From positions 1-64,000 of the forward strand of contig JADNRZ010000048.1 of NCBI GenBank assembly GCA_015501605.1: 64,000 nucleotides of DNA, in the 5' to 3' direction. How positions within the stretch are numbered: position 1 is the stretch's first letter; every line of letters begins with the position of its first letter. A program made the translations under genes and the position numbers. Below, in pieces: positions 1-12,422 of the stretch. Origin of the DNA: Panaeolus papilionaceus (Eukaryota; Basidiomycota; Agaricomycetes; Agaricales). The notes beneath the pieces are model-generated. The model was given only the letters and a program-made list of their open reading frames with translations. It had not been told where the DNA came from and ran no database searches.

Positions 1-3000
1 ATAAAGACTTGTATACATTACGAAAGCGCAATATAGTGCGAGGTGTGCAGGCAGATGACAGGATGAAGAGAAAAATAGACGCTGGGATGAGCGGGACATG
101 AGGGTGCGACACAGCGGCAGCAGGCAACATTGGATCCAAGGGATTCATTCTTCGAAAATTGAGGCTGAAGGTAGTCAGCATGACGTTGTAACATTGCGTC
201 TGCGTGAGGAATTTGCTAACACGCAAACGGGTTAATCGCATGGTGGAGAGATTTGTTGCCTCGGAGTCGGGGCAAAAGGGTCGCTATACAACTTGAAAAA
301 CATCGAACTACTGATATGTTGCCACTTCGTATAACACACAACACACGGGGAAACGATATTGAATCGTGACCCGAAATGTAAAGTAATGTAGTTCACGAAA
401 TACAATTTAATTGCAAGTTGTTTTGGGCAGGTGAACAGTAAACGCACGACTAACTTATCCTAAGTAAGCTTTCTCACTTGTTTAGACTTCTCGGAATGCT
501 CTCGGATTTCTCGTACTCAGGTCTCTGATTTTCTCTTAAGTTCTCACTCAAGGGCACAAGTAAGTTCTCAATTTCTCTTTATATTTTCTTTATACTACTT
601 TCTCTTAGAAATACCCGTACTCTTACGAGGGCAGAATCTACTCTTTTCTAGTTGATGCATGCTGGTATTTATAGCCTTTCGTCGCTCGGGTTTATCGGAC
701 ACGTCGCCCGTTATCGTGACTTCGGTTCCTGCTCTTATCACCCCTATTGACCCCTCTCTTCGTCGTTCGGGCTTTACAGGTTCCACCTCTATGTTGTACC
801 GGTTTAGGGATTACTTAGGCGCTCTTGTTTTGTCTTGGCGCACCCCAGAAGTGAGTTTCACGTGCTTTCGTCTTTCACTGCTAATCCTCCCCTGTGGTAA
901 CGAGGGTCCCTTTCGTGCTCCCGTTTCGTCAAGATTATGGAGTGGGTTCTAGTCCTACTCCAGCGCTTGACCTCGGGCTTAGGGTTTGGTATTGAGCGCG
1001 GGTTGGTATTAGCTCAGGTAAGCGTCGTGACTTCCTCATTTCTGGGCTTACTTATTATTTCTTTACAGTACGCGCGTAAATCCTATCACTACCTACTAAA
1101 TATTCCTTGTAGTAATCATCAATGGAGCACAAAGCGAGAACCTCAGTCCACAGAGATGGGAAGATTCACGTCGGAGAATGAGGAGTAGGGATGGACGTGA
1201 GGACGGAGGGCGTTGATGACGGATAGGCATAGATCCAATACATCATTGACACCTAATGGGACTGTCAGTAAACAATTGTCGTCCCTCCTCTAAACTCCTC
1301 ATCGACTTGGCTTTAAGATATATATATTCCTGCTTCATTTTTTATTCTGTGTTCTTTCAGTATTATCTATATGTAAAGGTGCTTGCCTTCAAGTTATTCT
1401 ACACATGTACTCGTTCACAGGTGATCAATATGACGCACATTTGAGCCATTTCCAACACATTTGATCATAGATTTCGAGTGTGTTCTACTCTTACTAACAC
1501 CTCTGTGTTCAAATCATTTGCCGTTACTATGCACATCCAACGGATAGATACAATATCCATTGGATGAACGACTCCCCTACAAATTCCCGGCCCAGCTCCC
1601 ATCATCTCCCCATTGCCTCCTCTTTGCTAAACGAATCTTAATATCAACAGTGGCACAACAATATAGCAAACATTGAACCTTTCATTACAGTGTTCCAACA
1701 AACCACGCGTTAAAATGACAAAGAGAGAGGTGTTTGAATGCTCAAGAACGAAAGACTACAGAGCGCAATTATGGAATCATAATAGTCAAACAGCGGTATC
1801 ATTTGGGTGATGGCTTCACCATACGGCATATGTCAGAGTACATGCATGGAGATGAGACATGAATGAATAATGGGGGAGCGCGCGACTGAAGGGGGAACAT
1901 CATTGGGTCGTTCTGGTGGTACAAGGGATGTGTGTGAAGTAATTTGATGTTGGACAAAACAAACAAGCGAAGGTGACAATAGGTTAATAGTGACTATGAC
2001 TGAGAGGTATTTGAAAATGAGTTAGATTTTGATAAAAAAAGAATACAAGAAGGGAAGAACTGACTGTTAATTCTATCCGCCCAAGTTGCATTCACATTCC
2101 TCTTCTGATGTTCCGGTGTCATTACAAACCTCGAACGCCGGCAGTGGAGAACCTCATGAAGACATTTCAACAGAAGCTCTTTTCAACACTGTGAAGTGAG
2201 GAGATGAGTGATGTGTGTGTCAAGTATGGAAACTACTACGCGAGAGGAGGAGATGTAATGGATGCGAGGTGGGACAAGCAGCATTGAAGCAACAGAGCTG
2301 AGATAGGCCTGGACAGAAACCGTGAGGGCCACAAGTAAAAAGTGCTGAGGGACATCCAGGAGGAAGGATGACACCTCCTGCCCAGAGTTGCCAATTACAC
2401 TAGGAATTGTTGACGGTAGAATTTGGGATGCCAAGTAAGTGCAGACAAGTGAGAGAGGGATGAAATATACGACATTCAGATAAAATGACGATGTGAAATT
2501 ATGAGGGGTCGCAACTTCAATAACTACAACCATAAACACAGCAAATAAAATCCAAAAATCAAGAATTTTCACAAATGGTGGTGATACCTTAGAAGAAGAA
2601 ATGAGGATGCGTCTTTGAAGACGAAAGGAGACACCCACTATAAGTTACCTCTGGATAATCAACCGCACAACAATTGCTCCCTTCAGCATAACACGTCCTA
2701 TTTTCGGGATGCTGGACTCTCAAAATGAGTTGTAATTGTATGAAGAGTGAGAGACGTGAATTCAGCAGCAGGATGAAGGAGGAGAGTTGAGTCATTGATC
2801 CATGAATCAAACAAGCTGGTTGTGGAGGTGGTTGGGAAAGAACCGACATTTGACACAGCCACATCATCCATCCTCCTTATGGTGACTGCAGGTCAATTGT
2901 GAATGTCACCTCACTGTTATCTATCCGACACAAGTGCGTCCATTCTTCACATACAATTCAATGCATTGCTCGGAAATTGACAGCAATGTGAATCCATGAC

Positions 3001-3180
3001 ATTCCTTTCAAGATGTTGAATACACTGAATATGACATTTTCACTCATCCAACAAACAGTGTGTCCTAACAAAGGTGCACGATACTTATGTGCATCCAATG
3101 AGAGCATTGAAATGTGCAAATTTTAATAAAGGAATCTCACTGAAAATAAATAAAGCATTGAATGTATATTGAGATCAGGC
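1..3180. other. No supported gene; host-like or degraded repeat sequence
   Basis: I find no reading frame here with a recognisable domain. The short frames are scattered, and the hydrophobic minus-strand frame at 2183-2638 has no supporting motif or convincing splice pattern. A TATA-like string (CTATAAATACC on the minus strand, about 664-674) lies in sequence that resembles the promoter part of a minus-oriented LTR. I could not find matching TG/CA ends or a target duplication, so I do not call an element. Confidence 0.4.
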
Positions 3181-3317
3181 ACTACAAAAGGAATTGCAGA
3201 GGACACAGAGTGAGGCATGTACATAGTAGTGCTGGGGTGGGAAGTTGCAGTGCAGCTTGGACATCTTCCTTGACAGATTGAGAGATGCTGGAAGTTGCAA
3301 TATTGTGAGGTTCGGAA

Positions 3318-4483
3318 TCAGTGGGAGGGGAGGCAAGAGGGAGGAGAGGGGGGGGGAGGCAGGAGACCTGAATCATCAAGCTCCAGTACATCATTCTGTG
3401 CTTCAGCTTGAACCAGATCAGATTTGTGGTTGGTGATTTCCAATTTTAGATTCTGAATTCGGTCTTGGAGGTCAGTGAGGAGGTTGGCTTCGAATGGACT
3501 TCCTTTGATGAAATTTTGATGATCTTCAATGGAGAACTTGTCATAAATTCCATGTTGGAGAGCTTGATCGAGGATTGACAGTGCTGATTCCTCTGTGTTA
3601 TGGAACTGCATCATCTGAGACCCTTCTTCAACAAAATCCTAAATAGATAAGTGAGCTCCTAATTGAGAACAAATGAATGAGAAAGTGACAACCTTCCATA
3701 TATCACTCTGAAGCTGCTGATAGTTCTGCTCTGCATGCTTCATTGCATGCTCACCCCCTATATTGTCCCACATTGTTGTCACTATTGATACATTCTTTGC
3801 TGTTTTGACACCAGTGAGGGCATTGAATGTCTTCAGCACCTGTCGCTGGGTGCCAGGCAGGCGAGTACTTGTAATTGGTGTCAGGTATAAAATGCAAGAA
3901 AATAGACTAATAAAGCAAACAGGTCATTTGCAATGCAATGAAAATCAATGAAACCCACAGAACAGAACAGTAAGCAGAAGAAGCTGGACTCACCTATTAT
4001 TGTCTTTAATCCATTTCTGTAACATGGAGACAATGGCCATCTCCGATATTTTCGTATCTGCAAAGCCAGGCGAGTCCACAAGATAAATTGGATTGCGATG
4101 ACTATCCATGACATTGTTCAATTTGTAGGTGGATATGCCCTGTGTGAATCCATCGAGACCGTTAATGGATATCTTTGCAGAGTCCTTGAGGCCAAGGGCC
4201 TCGATAAACTAGACACGGAGAACAAAATTAGAGCGAGTTTAAATTCTGATTAATATTTTTGGCATGCAGTACTAAATGCCATATACGCACGGAGCTTTTA
4301 CCCGCCCCGGTTGGACCCATAATTCTGTGGTCGTGAGAGGATTAGAAATATGTGATAACATCCCCGATTCCCATGCACTCACAGCACCTTCCGGCAAGAA
4401 CATTGTACGCTGTCTACTTGTTCAACAGAAACAGACCCAGTGACTTCGATCGTCTTGTATTCCATCTTCGAAGTAGTGGCCAT
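3318..4483 (-). CDS. P-loop GTPase (G-domain protein, AIG1/IRG-like fungal family), five exons
   Basis: This is a small GTP-binding protein of about 295 residues. Exons are read as 4483-4383, 4324-4291, 4208-3994, 3906-3693 and 3638-3318, and every join keeps frame at GT/AG borders. The start at 4483 opens MATTSKMEYK. Exon 2 carries the Walker A loop GPTGAGKSS. Exon 3 carries the G3 motif DSPGFADT. Exon 4 carries a TTMWD block in the G4 position, followed by a helical region. Exon 5 (VEEGSQMMQF, then a predicted helix) is the usual tail of this fungal family, ending in a proline-rich stretch. The family is expanded in mushrooms and its cellular role is not established. The last exon could splice on to a downstream proline-rich frame ending near 3182, so the C-terminus is the least certain part. 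No defects are visible. Confidence 0.82.
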
Positions 4484-4599
4484 TGTAGTGCAGAATTCGG
4501 TAGCAAAAGGAAAAGATATAGAGATACTGGTCAAGTAGACAAAGTGCGCGAGATGATGGGAGGAAGAAACAAACGATGGGCAGCTGTGCCTGTCTTCAC

Positions 4600-5930
4600 A
4601 GAATCTGATTACCTCGTGCATTCCACCTGTTAATCAGCCACGAGACAAGCACGGTGTCAATGACAGAAATAGATCAGATTTGATCAAATCCGACATATTT
4701 CCGTCTTGTCTCTGTAGTTCTCATTGTCAACGTTCAGACTTCTTCACGCTCGCGTTTCAAAGCAGAATGCATTGGATTTATCATACAACATTGTATATAA
4801 TTATTGCCTCGCGTCCGCCTATGTTACTGCTAGTGCTCAACGCTATTGAACCCACGAACGTCGCTCCACGTTCAAAAATCCCTCGTCCTTCATTTAAGTC
4901 TCCTATGTACCATGTTGGATCTAGGTCATGTAGATTCGTTGTTTTGGTGAGCATCATCAGTGAGGGTAGGTGAGGGTACCAAGGAGCGAGGTGTATAATG
5001 GCGGAGAGAAGCCTGAAAGGAATGAAAGCAATCATGAACATCGTCATCACCAAGGAAAACAACGCGTAAGCAGGAAACCCACCTATCAATCAGATGGCGC
5101 CAATCTGCAAGGCAGCGATCTCGCTCTCAAGGGTTCCACAGGTGAGAGATAAGAGCCTGCGAGATGGCGAAGCTGGGGAAAGGGATGTGTCGTCAGCGCA
5201 TGATAATGAGACAGTGTGCAAGGATATGTTAGAAAACCTACCAAGCACGGGATCTAGCCATTCATTGACACCCTTCGCACCTTCCCTACGGGACCTGGGA
5301 TGTGCAGAGTTCACCCCTGCATAGTATAGTCGTGAACAAACTGTGGGAGGAGGGTTGAACCACGGAGTGAGAGGTAGAGCGACAGCATTAGAGGAGAGCA
5401 AGCATGGTGTGATTGAATATGATGGATGTTAATGTGACTGACAGGGAAACTGTACATAGCAGGTGGGGAGTACCAGAGGTAAGTACAGGTATAGGACGAA
5501 TGACGAACATGCATCACGGAACAGAAGAGCGTTTGAGTGCGCGTTTGAGCACGGAGTAGAGCGCGATGGGTAATTCAACATAGTGCGACATTGTGCGAGG
5601 AGACACCTGTGAAGATTCAGCGATGGGTCAATCAGCACTCAATAAAAAAGACATGAGCTGCTAACCGAATGTGCACTCCCTTGTTGCATTCCTCAATATC
5701 GACTGGTGATTACCACTTTTATTAATCATTCAGGACAGTTGCCCTGTGGACGGATCTTATAAACCGCAGTTGTATACACCTTTCAAATGTGTGCTTCATC
5801 ATAGAAATCTGATCTCTCCCCATGAAGATATAGCATAATGCATATCCAGCATCAATCACAGATAGTCAGGAGGAGATGTTGAGACTCTTGTATGGTGGTA
5901 CCACGGTCTGTGTGCCAATATACACCTGAA
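4600..5930. other. Unassigned stretch with several weak minus-strand frames
   Basis: Minus-strand frames at 4781-5089, 5090-5401 and 5429-5638 are next to each other, and one contains a hydrophobic run (PAYALFSLVMTMFMIAFI). Possible splice borders exist, for example an intron ending CCTTTCAG near 5020, but no consistent multi-exon model keeps frame and no domain is recognised. This may be remnants of a membrane-protein gene or chance. Confidence 0.2.
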
Positions 5931-6023
5931 ATGTGTTTAGAATTGATATATCTTCAATTTAAAAAAAGTTTGAAAGAGATTGGTCAAGTGTAGCTCATAG
6001 AACGAGAGAAACAGTTGAGGAGA

Positions 6024-7340
6024 ATACTAGTTGTTGTCAGTTCATTGAGCATACACACTACATCAAACTGCATTCCAGCACCCATTTGTGTCTCCTACCT
6101 TCCACACTCACTCAAATGTTCTCAAATCTTTTGTAAACATCAATAACAGTGTATACCCTCGTCTCCATGAGGTCTGATTAAATTATTTCAATGCAGATCT
6201 TGTACAAATGGCTTATCAGCTGAAAAACAGTCATTTTTGAGAAGTGCTCAGAATTTGCTGCGAGTACCCCTTGTTTTGTAGGTATTCCTGAGGCGATTGA
6301 ACGACATTTTTCATCATTATAAAGCGGTCAGAAATGGTAGAGATATACCCAATATAGTATATGGGGAACCTGTGAGACAGCATATGGCTGTTTCTATATG
6401 GTCTACAACTGTGAACACATGATACATGGTACAGAACAATAGTATTGATGTTATAAAATATATCCATGACTTTATCCTGGACAAAATGCGAGTTATTGAG
6501 TACTATTGGGTCCTCTTTTGGCAGAATTAGCAGCAAAAACAGACTAAATGCAGAATAGCTGCATTCATAGCGGTCTCCTTGGGTTCCTACTGCATAAACT
6601 GTTTATAATACATAACCTACACCTCCATGCCAAATTATAGGCCGAGGGGTGGAGTGGATGTGGAGAAATGAGGGCAAAAAAGCGGTGGGAGGAGGAGGAG
6701 AAGAGGTGATTAAGGGTGTTCCCACGCTCTAATACCCAAATGCGAAATGCAATTGCTCCCTCCCTAGACACAACATTTATATTCTGATTTCAGATTCTTA
6801 ATCTAGGCATTTGTAGCTTTCTGGTGATATATATATGTCCATATATAATTGCACCAAAGCGGTGCAAAATGGAGCAGGAACAATGCTGATTCAAAATAGG
6901 GGCTAATTAAATACCCAAAAAGCGCAGCTAAATAGTGCAGTCCCTAGTGGGGCTATTGTAAAACTGAGGGCATATTCTTAAAGTAGACAATTAGGGCTTT
7001 CTAATGGTATATATGTGCACCAGAAAAAGTGCCAAAAAAGCGGTGCAAATGCAGCAGGAATGGTAGCATAAATGAATAGGGGCTAAATTGATGGGAAAAA
7101 GCGGAGCTGAATTGGCTGCTCCCCTGCAGGAATTTAATTAAATAAAATTCAGAATCAAATAGTAGGCAATTGTAGCTTTCTAATGGTATATATATGTCCA
7201 TATAAAGTGGCTGGAAAAGCGGTGTAATAAATGCTAGAAATAATGGGTGCAACAGGGGCAGAGCCCTGATTTGATGTAATTGATGGATGAGATAAGGGTC
7301 CAAAAAAAGCGGAGATAATAGTGATCTGATCTAATGATGT
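6024..7340 (+). repeat. Diverged single copy of the 34-37 kb palindrome arm
   Basis: This 1.3-kb stretch runs parallel to the right arm of the palindrome (compare from 35881 onward). It starts with a shared TAGTTGTTGT-like string and continues through the same succession of segments, including three degenerate repeats with AGCGGTG and TATATATGTCCATAT motifs. Identity is clearly lower than between the two palindrome arms, and the distal ATAAGAAT-rich end is missing. It shows that the arm sequence is a dispersed repeat family. No coding capacity is recognised. Confidence 0.7.
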
Positions 7341-7389
7341 CATATTATAGCAATTCTATATTTAGAATTGCCCTGATTTGATAAGAAAA

Positions 7390-7600
7390 TGCACTGATAA
7401 GATCAAGGGAATCTATGAAATCAAGAAGAATATCGCCCTAGTAATCATGAAATCCATGATAATATCGCCCTACCAATCATGAAAATGTCAGGCATAATCA
7501 TGAAATTGATAAAGATATCACCCTACCAATCATGAAAATATCAGCATAATCATGAAAACGATAATAATATTGCATGAACATCACAAGGGCAGCATGAAAA
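7390..7600. repeat. Irregular short tandem repeats around AATCATGAAA
   Basis: The strings AATCATGAAA(A/T), ATATCGCCCTA and GATAATAT recur at irregular spacing of roughly 30-50 bp. The sequence is AT-rich and non-coding. It resembles the subterminal or minisatellite material of transposons but shows no end structure. Confidence 0.5.
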
Positions 7601-7603
7601 TGT

Positions 7604-8640
7604 CTATAGCATATAAAATGTTGCTATGAAAATGGGCCTGACAATTATGATAATATCTATGAAATCGCACACTAAAGTTACCTGAGGCATTATCATAAAA
7701 AACAGGGCACTCATCATTTCATAAATTACAGGGCAAGTGGTATTATCGTCCACAGGGCAACTGTCCTGAATTATTAATAAAAAGTGGTAGCCACTAGTGC
7801 AATATCGCCAATTCACCCTCCAATCGCGCATATACGGACGACTTCTGTCAACTGGCAGGACCTAGCGAAGCGCGTGGAGGTGTGTGTCCGATATCCTATG
7901 ATCACGTCTAACGATTAGCATATTTATTTTTTCGTCGATGTTTTGAGGCATACATACCGGAATCCAGGACTTATTCCATCTATCGTCGTGAGTAGCCTCA
8001 TAAGCGATTGAAAATGTATGCGGGATCTTAACGGTCAGAAACAAAGAGTCGCCTGGTCGAGCATAATGAGCGACTTGACATGGGCGTGATGTGCTTTGGA
8101 AAGGACCTACCTTTACTTCCACTATGTTCCCAGCTCTAAGAAAACACGACTAGGGGGAAATCAGGATCACGGTCTGTCTGTATGCGCAGAAGAATGTATA
8201 AAGAGTCGAGTTGGTGAAAAAAATTTGGATGGTCAAAGTTTGTGAGGATCAGTGTTGGGGCGAAGGCGTCGTTGAGGGTGATGAGATGGGGAGGGAAGGA
8301 AAAGAATGAGTTTATCGTCAGGAGATAAGGATGAAATGAGACCACACACCAGGACGAGGTCAAGAAGTCTAAGACGCGATTGAAGCACATAGTAGCAGCG
8401 GAATCCCTTGAGGGCGCACCTGAGATAGCTGATAAGAGCGGATTGTAAGAGCAGTGGCGACATGGTAGGCATGATCACATACCGATACAAGCTAGCAATC
8501 GTAGCAAAAAATTGCGCGAGAAAACCCGATGGAAAAGCAAAGGAGTGGGGATGATAAGCTCTTGCACGACAGTAATACACCAGACTGATAGCACAAGTAA
8601 CAAGGCACAGAGATCCAAGTGGGTATGTTGACCGATATCA
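7604..8640 (-). other. Possible exons of an unidentified gene
   Basis: Two minus-strand frames look mildly coding. One at 7862-8122 contains VGPFQSTSRPCQVAHYARPG and has no low-complexity bias. Another at about 8400-8580 begins MYYCRARAYH and is followed by a splice-like border near 8418. I could not join them into one model, and I recognise no domain. Confidence 0.2.
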
Positions 8641-9255
8641 AAGGGATGCAGTAGGGAATGTCAGATCACCGTATCAGGGAAAAGGTGAATTCATTTCAAT
8701 GCTCGTGCCAGACACGACAGGCATACACGCGGCATGTGTGAGAGCGAGAATAGATTTAGCAGGCACACGTTGGTGGGGGACTGGATGATGGAGAGACGAT
8801 GCCAAATAGGATTGGAGCAGGGAGTACAAAGATGTCTCCTACGTCATATAAGATCAGCAACACGAAACAGCAAGAGGAAATTGGGACTGACTGACAGGAT
8901 AAAGAGGCAACACAAGAACACGAGGCAGACGACGATCACGATGGAATCAGAGTGAAAGGTTGAGCATTGAACGATATTGAGTCGACAGAAGGAAGATTCA
9001 GAACTAGGTATGGACATGGACAAATACATTATAGGTGAAACGAGGGCGACAATGAACAGAAAGGGTGCTTGGACATGCAACGTGCTGTGGTGGTGGTGGT
9101 TGAAAGGAAAGAACAGGTGGAGACACAGCCACCACGTCAACAACTAAATCTAATCACCCCTGTTTCCCAGCACTGTCCGACGATCCACTGCCAGTACCCT
9201 GCTCTCAGCTCACAAACATCACACTTCATCACGTCCCGCCAACACATCTGCCACT

Positions 9256-9264
9256 GCCAACAAA
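9256..9264 (+). repeat. Target-site duplication, left (GCCAACAAA)
   Basis: The nine bases GCCAACAAA immediately precede the TAGAC terminus and are repeated exactly after the GTCTA terminus at 10161-10169. Confidence 0.85.
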
Positions 9265-10160
9265 TAGACTGGTGACCATCCCTCGCGAGGCGCAAGGGCC
9301 TCATAGAGGGACTGGCGAACCGGGGTTTCCCGGCCTGATGTTTTTCTTATGATCGAAAATGCCATCAATTTCCTTTTTCGTTTCATGCAAACATAGAGAG
9401 CGACGCATCAAAGTGCGCACACATTTGATTTGGTGAGCACGCGCATTCACTGTGGGATCTAAAATGGATGCGCAGTGAGAATTGAGCCCATATAAAGGGT
9501 AACGAGGAGTAAGGAAACCACTTGATACCCACCATGTACAATTGCTACACGCTAGGACGTCTACAAGAGCCTGATCTGGGCGAAAACACACCTCCAAACC
9601 TGCAGCCACTCCACATGTACAAGATGTCTTCGCTTTGCAGACTGCTAGTGCAGCATCAGCAGTGTCTACATCTCAAGACTTTCCGCTACCAGTACCAGCG
9701 GATACAAATACATCTTTCCCGTAGAAACACTCCGCTATCATTACCTTCAACTGCATTTCTCAAGGAACTTGGCTTTTAGATGACGCAATCCAACAGATCA
9801 GGCTGATACGCAGGCCGAAGATCTTCTCCGATAAGGGAAGGGTGTTGAGAAATTCGTGGAGAAGCCATTCAGTTGGTAAGTTCTCCGTTGCTAGGCCTTG
9901 GATCTCAGAATCAGAGGCATTTCGGATCAATTCAAGCTGTTTCCGTACATCTGGTAGGAGGAGGGACATGATAGATTGTAATAAGGATGATTTTATTATG
10001 ATTTTACTCTGTAGTGGCCTCCAAAGTCGAAACCAAAAAGGAAATTGATGGCATCAGAGGTTCTTTTTCGATCCTAAGAATAACATCGGGCCGGAAAAAC
10101 CCGCTTTCCAGGTCCCTCGACGAGGCCCTCGCGCCTCGCGAGGGAGCTGTCACACGTCTA
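9265..10160. mobile_element. MULE-like non-autonomous DNA transposon
   Basis: The 896-bp element begins TAGAC and ends GTCTA. It has long imperfect terminal inverted repeats (9265-9383 and 10030-10160) that share TCCCTCGCGAGGCGC, AGGGCCTC and the distal block GCCATCAATTTCCTTTTT. Perfect 9-bp target duplications flank it. A 9-bp duplication with long TIRs is typical of Mutator-like elements, although some KDZ elements also make 8-9 bp duplications. No transposase is present. A minus-strand frame at 9760-9969 and another at 9301-9609 lie inside and could be captured fragments, but I do not recognise them. Closing the gap restores a continuous plus-strand frame running ...ANTSATANKLKLANSP..., so the insertion may have split a coding region. 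Confidence 0.75.
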
Positions 10161-10169
10161 GCCAACAAA
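10161..10169 (+). repeat. Target-site duplication, right (GCCAACAAA)
   Basis: Exact copy of 9256-9264 directly after the GTCTA terminus. Confidence 0.85.
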
Positions 10170-11016
10170 TTGAAACTGGCAAACTCGCCAAGCATCCCAA
10201 ACGCGTCTCAGTTTGGGACCACCAATGACATCACTGGATCAGGCAAAGCCGGGGGGCTGTGCTGTTCCTCTCCCCCCCTTTCTCCTCGACATTCCGCCCC
10301 TGTTGCTTGCGATAACCCACCTCCCCTAGCTCTAGAGCTTATGTGTTCATCACATATGCTGATTTTAGAGGAATATATAGAGAAATGTGAAAGCAAGAAC
10401 AAGAACTAGGCACGGGAAATTGCTCTAACCTAACCACAACCAATGTGATACTGATCATTAAACTTGCTATCGTTGGAGCGTCAGAGACTATTGTTCATGT
10501 ACAGGTGAGTGCTTTAACGGACTTTCATGAACTCTGAATGTGAATATAACAGTGAAAACCCTTTGAACCTGGATCTGTTACTTCTCTGCTACCCGAAATC
10601 TGAATATCATCCCATTTATCCACAGTGGACAACGTCCTGACGAATGCCCTCGCCATGACTAAGACTATGACAACCTGATATCAAAAAAATAACAAACGCT
10701 GGACATCTACTTAGTACATCAGTGGACTCTTTTCAACAGTTTATTGACCCACAATTGGCGTTGACTTTATCAACAAAAAAATACAAAGTCCTGATGGTGG
10801 GGATTTGGTATTACAGATATGTATGGGTGCGTTTCTTATCGTGATTGCAAACCTTCTCGTAACGCCTCTGCACATTTATGCTTCTCTTTATCTTCATTGA
10901 CTCTCTGCTGACACACACCCACTTGTCCCGTCATAACAACACAGTGCATTGCCTGCCAAGAACGCTTCTCGTCTTTATCCGGCGCATTCTTCATATGTAC
11001 AGACGCCGTAATTCTC

Positions 11017-11538
11017 ATGAACGACGTCAACGACAGGTCCTCACTCTACAAGCTCAGAAAATGGTGGTGCAATTTCTGTGCTCATGCTCCAGTAAGGCAT
11101 GAGGATAGGGCGAAATTCTGTGAGGATGTGGTGGGGAACAAGGTGGATGTGGAGAGAGGAGCGGAGGGCCAGGATGATGATGAAGATATGCAGTCAGTGG
11201 TGGGTGAGGAGACTCAGGTCGAAGGAGAGAGTGAAGGGGACCTATCGTTGTCTCAGCATACCCTCATCCTAGGTCAAGGTTCCACAGGGACGACGGAGAC
11301 AACGCCAACGTCAAAAGCACAAGTGCTAATGAAAAATAGGTTATTCACATTTCCGAATGGACCTTTAACGAGGGTTGGACTTGTACATTCAACGACTTCT
11401 AGCGTCAGCTCAGCATTCAACGCAACGATACCCACCACGATGATACCCAGTTCATCTCAGGCTGACGTCCAACCTTCTCCATGTACCCAAAATCCAAAGG
11501 TGCCATCAACCTCACTCTCACCTTCAACACCTCCTTAA
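11017..11538 (+). CDS. Hypothetical acidic/low-complexity protein (uncertain)
   Basis: An open frame of 173 codons reads KLRKWWCNFCAHAPVRHEDR and then becomes acidic (QDDDED) and serine/threonine/proline-rich. The cysteine-containing start looks protein-like and the frame is longer than its neighbours, but no family is recognised and upstream exons are not resolved. The tail may be chance low-complexity sequence. Confidence 0.25.
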   Translation: MNDVNDRSSLYKLRKWWCNFCAHAPVRHEDRAKFCEDVVGNKVDVERGAEGQDDDEDMQSVVGEETQVEGESEGDLSLSQHTLILGQGSTGTTETTPTSKAQVLMKNRLFTFPNGPLTRVGLVHSTTSSVSSAFNATIPTTMIPSSSQADVQPSPCTQNPKVPSTSLSPSTPP

Positions 11539-11569
11539 ATGTCTCACAGAATGCTCTGTCCACTGTGAG

Positions 11570-11725
11570 CCCAACTCGGGGGGTATTAACCCCCTGGAGT
11601 TGTACAGGGGAGAAAAACCCCTTCGGGGGGAGGTAAAAAAAGGGGTTATCTAGGGGGTTTCGTCGTAACCTCATTTGAGGGAGTGAAAACCCCTCAGGTA
11701 AAAGGGTTTTTTTACTTGTGATTGA
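11570..11725. repeat. Cluster of G4/C4 runs in inverted pairs
   Basis: Runs of four to six G or C recur (CGGGGGGTATTAACCCCC, GGGGAGAAAAACCCC, TTCGGGGGGAGG, AGGGGTTATCTAGGGGG, AAAACCCCTCAGG, AAAAGGGTTTTTTT). Several neighbouring runs can pair as short hairpins and others could form G-quadruplexes. There is no coding signal. This may be an end of an unrecognised element. Confidence 0.35.
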
Positions 11726-12011
11726 CGCACCTTCTGAGGCACATTAGTAATGTTTAGGGTCTCATCAAATCTCCTTGCAAAGGGGTTTTCTTATTTTCAG
11801 GACTCTGCCAGGTTTTTTGTCGCATTCAACATCCTTTATAAGAAAGATTAGCTAGTTCTCGTCGTCCAATAAATAGATTTCAACATCTTCACTGTCAGAT
11901 CCATGTCTGCGGAAGACGCAGTCAGAATGAAGGACAAACAAAAAAATTGCATAATTGTTCCAGAAAAAAAGAAAAAAGACCGGTGCCAGCACCAGTCTAA
12001 CACGAAGGAGA

Positions 12012-12016
12012 GACGC
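12012..12016 (+). repeat. Target-site duplication of copia element A (GACGC), left
   Basis: GACGC directly abuts the terminal TGTCAACA of the LTR and is repeated after the other LTR at 22973-22977. Confidence 0.85.
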
Positions 12017-12297
12017 TGTCAACACTAGCACACCGGAAGGGCGAACCTCAGCGTCGAGAAAGAAGACAAAGGCTAAATTTCGAGACATACCTAGCACACC
12101 GGAAGGGCGACTAGGCGAATAAGTGTACATGAGTAAATGAATGTATACAAATGAGTAAAGAAGCACTTACACCTCAGCGTCGAGAAAGAAGACAAAGGCT
12201 GAGGTGTAAGTGGGAATGAATGAATGTTTAAATACGTGAATGAATGAAGTGTGAATACGTGAAGATGTGATGGGGAGAAAAAGGATGCCTTTCAACA
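12017..12297 (-). repeat. 3' LTR of copia element A
   Basis: This 281-bp LTR begins TGTTGAAAGG on the minus strand and ends GTGTTGACA. Just inside it (12298-12310) the minus strand reads a G-rich tract (TGTGGGGGTG) that fits a polypurine tract. Inside the LTR, CAGCGTCGAGAAAGAAGAC occurs twice and ACACCGGAAGGGCGA twice. Confidence 0.88.
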
Positions 12298-12339
12298 CAC
12301 CCCCACAGACGAAAAACGAACCCATCACAGGAAAGAGGG

Positions 12340-12366
12340 AAAAAAAAAAAAAAAAAAAAAAAAAAA
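12340..12366 (+). repeat. Poly(A) tract inside element A
   Basis: About 25 consecutive A (poly-T on the sense strand of the element) lie between the pol stop and the 3' LTR. The surrounding 12305-12420 is A/G-rich and non-coding. Confidence 0.8.
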
Positions 12367-12422
12367 CACAAAGAAAAAAGGAAAAAACAAGAAGAGAGAA
12401 AAGAAAAAATGAGACAAAGGAA

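Noticed and set aside
440..1120. Solo LTR in minus orientation
   Set aside because: A TATA-like box is present, but no defined TG/CA ends and no target duplication could be found.
2183..2638. Hydrophobic 151-codon frame as a membrane protein
   Set aside because: No motif, no consistent exon structure and low-complexity composition; likely chance.
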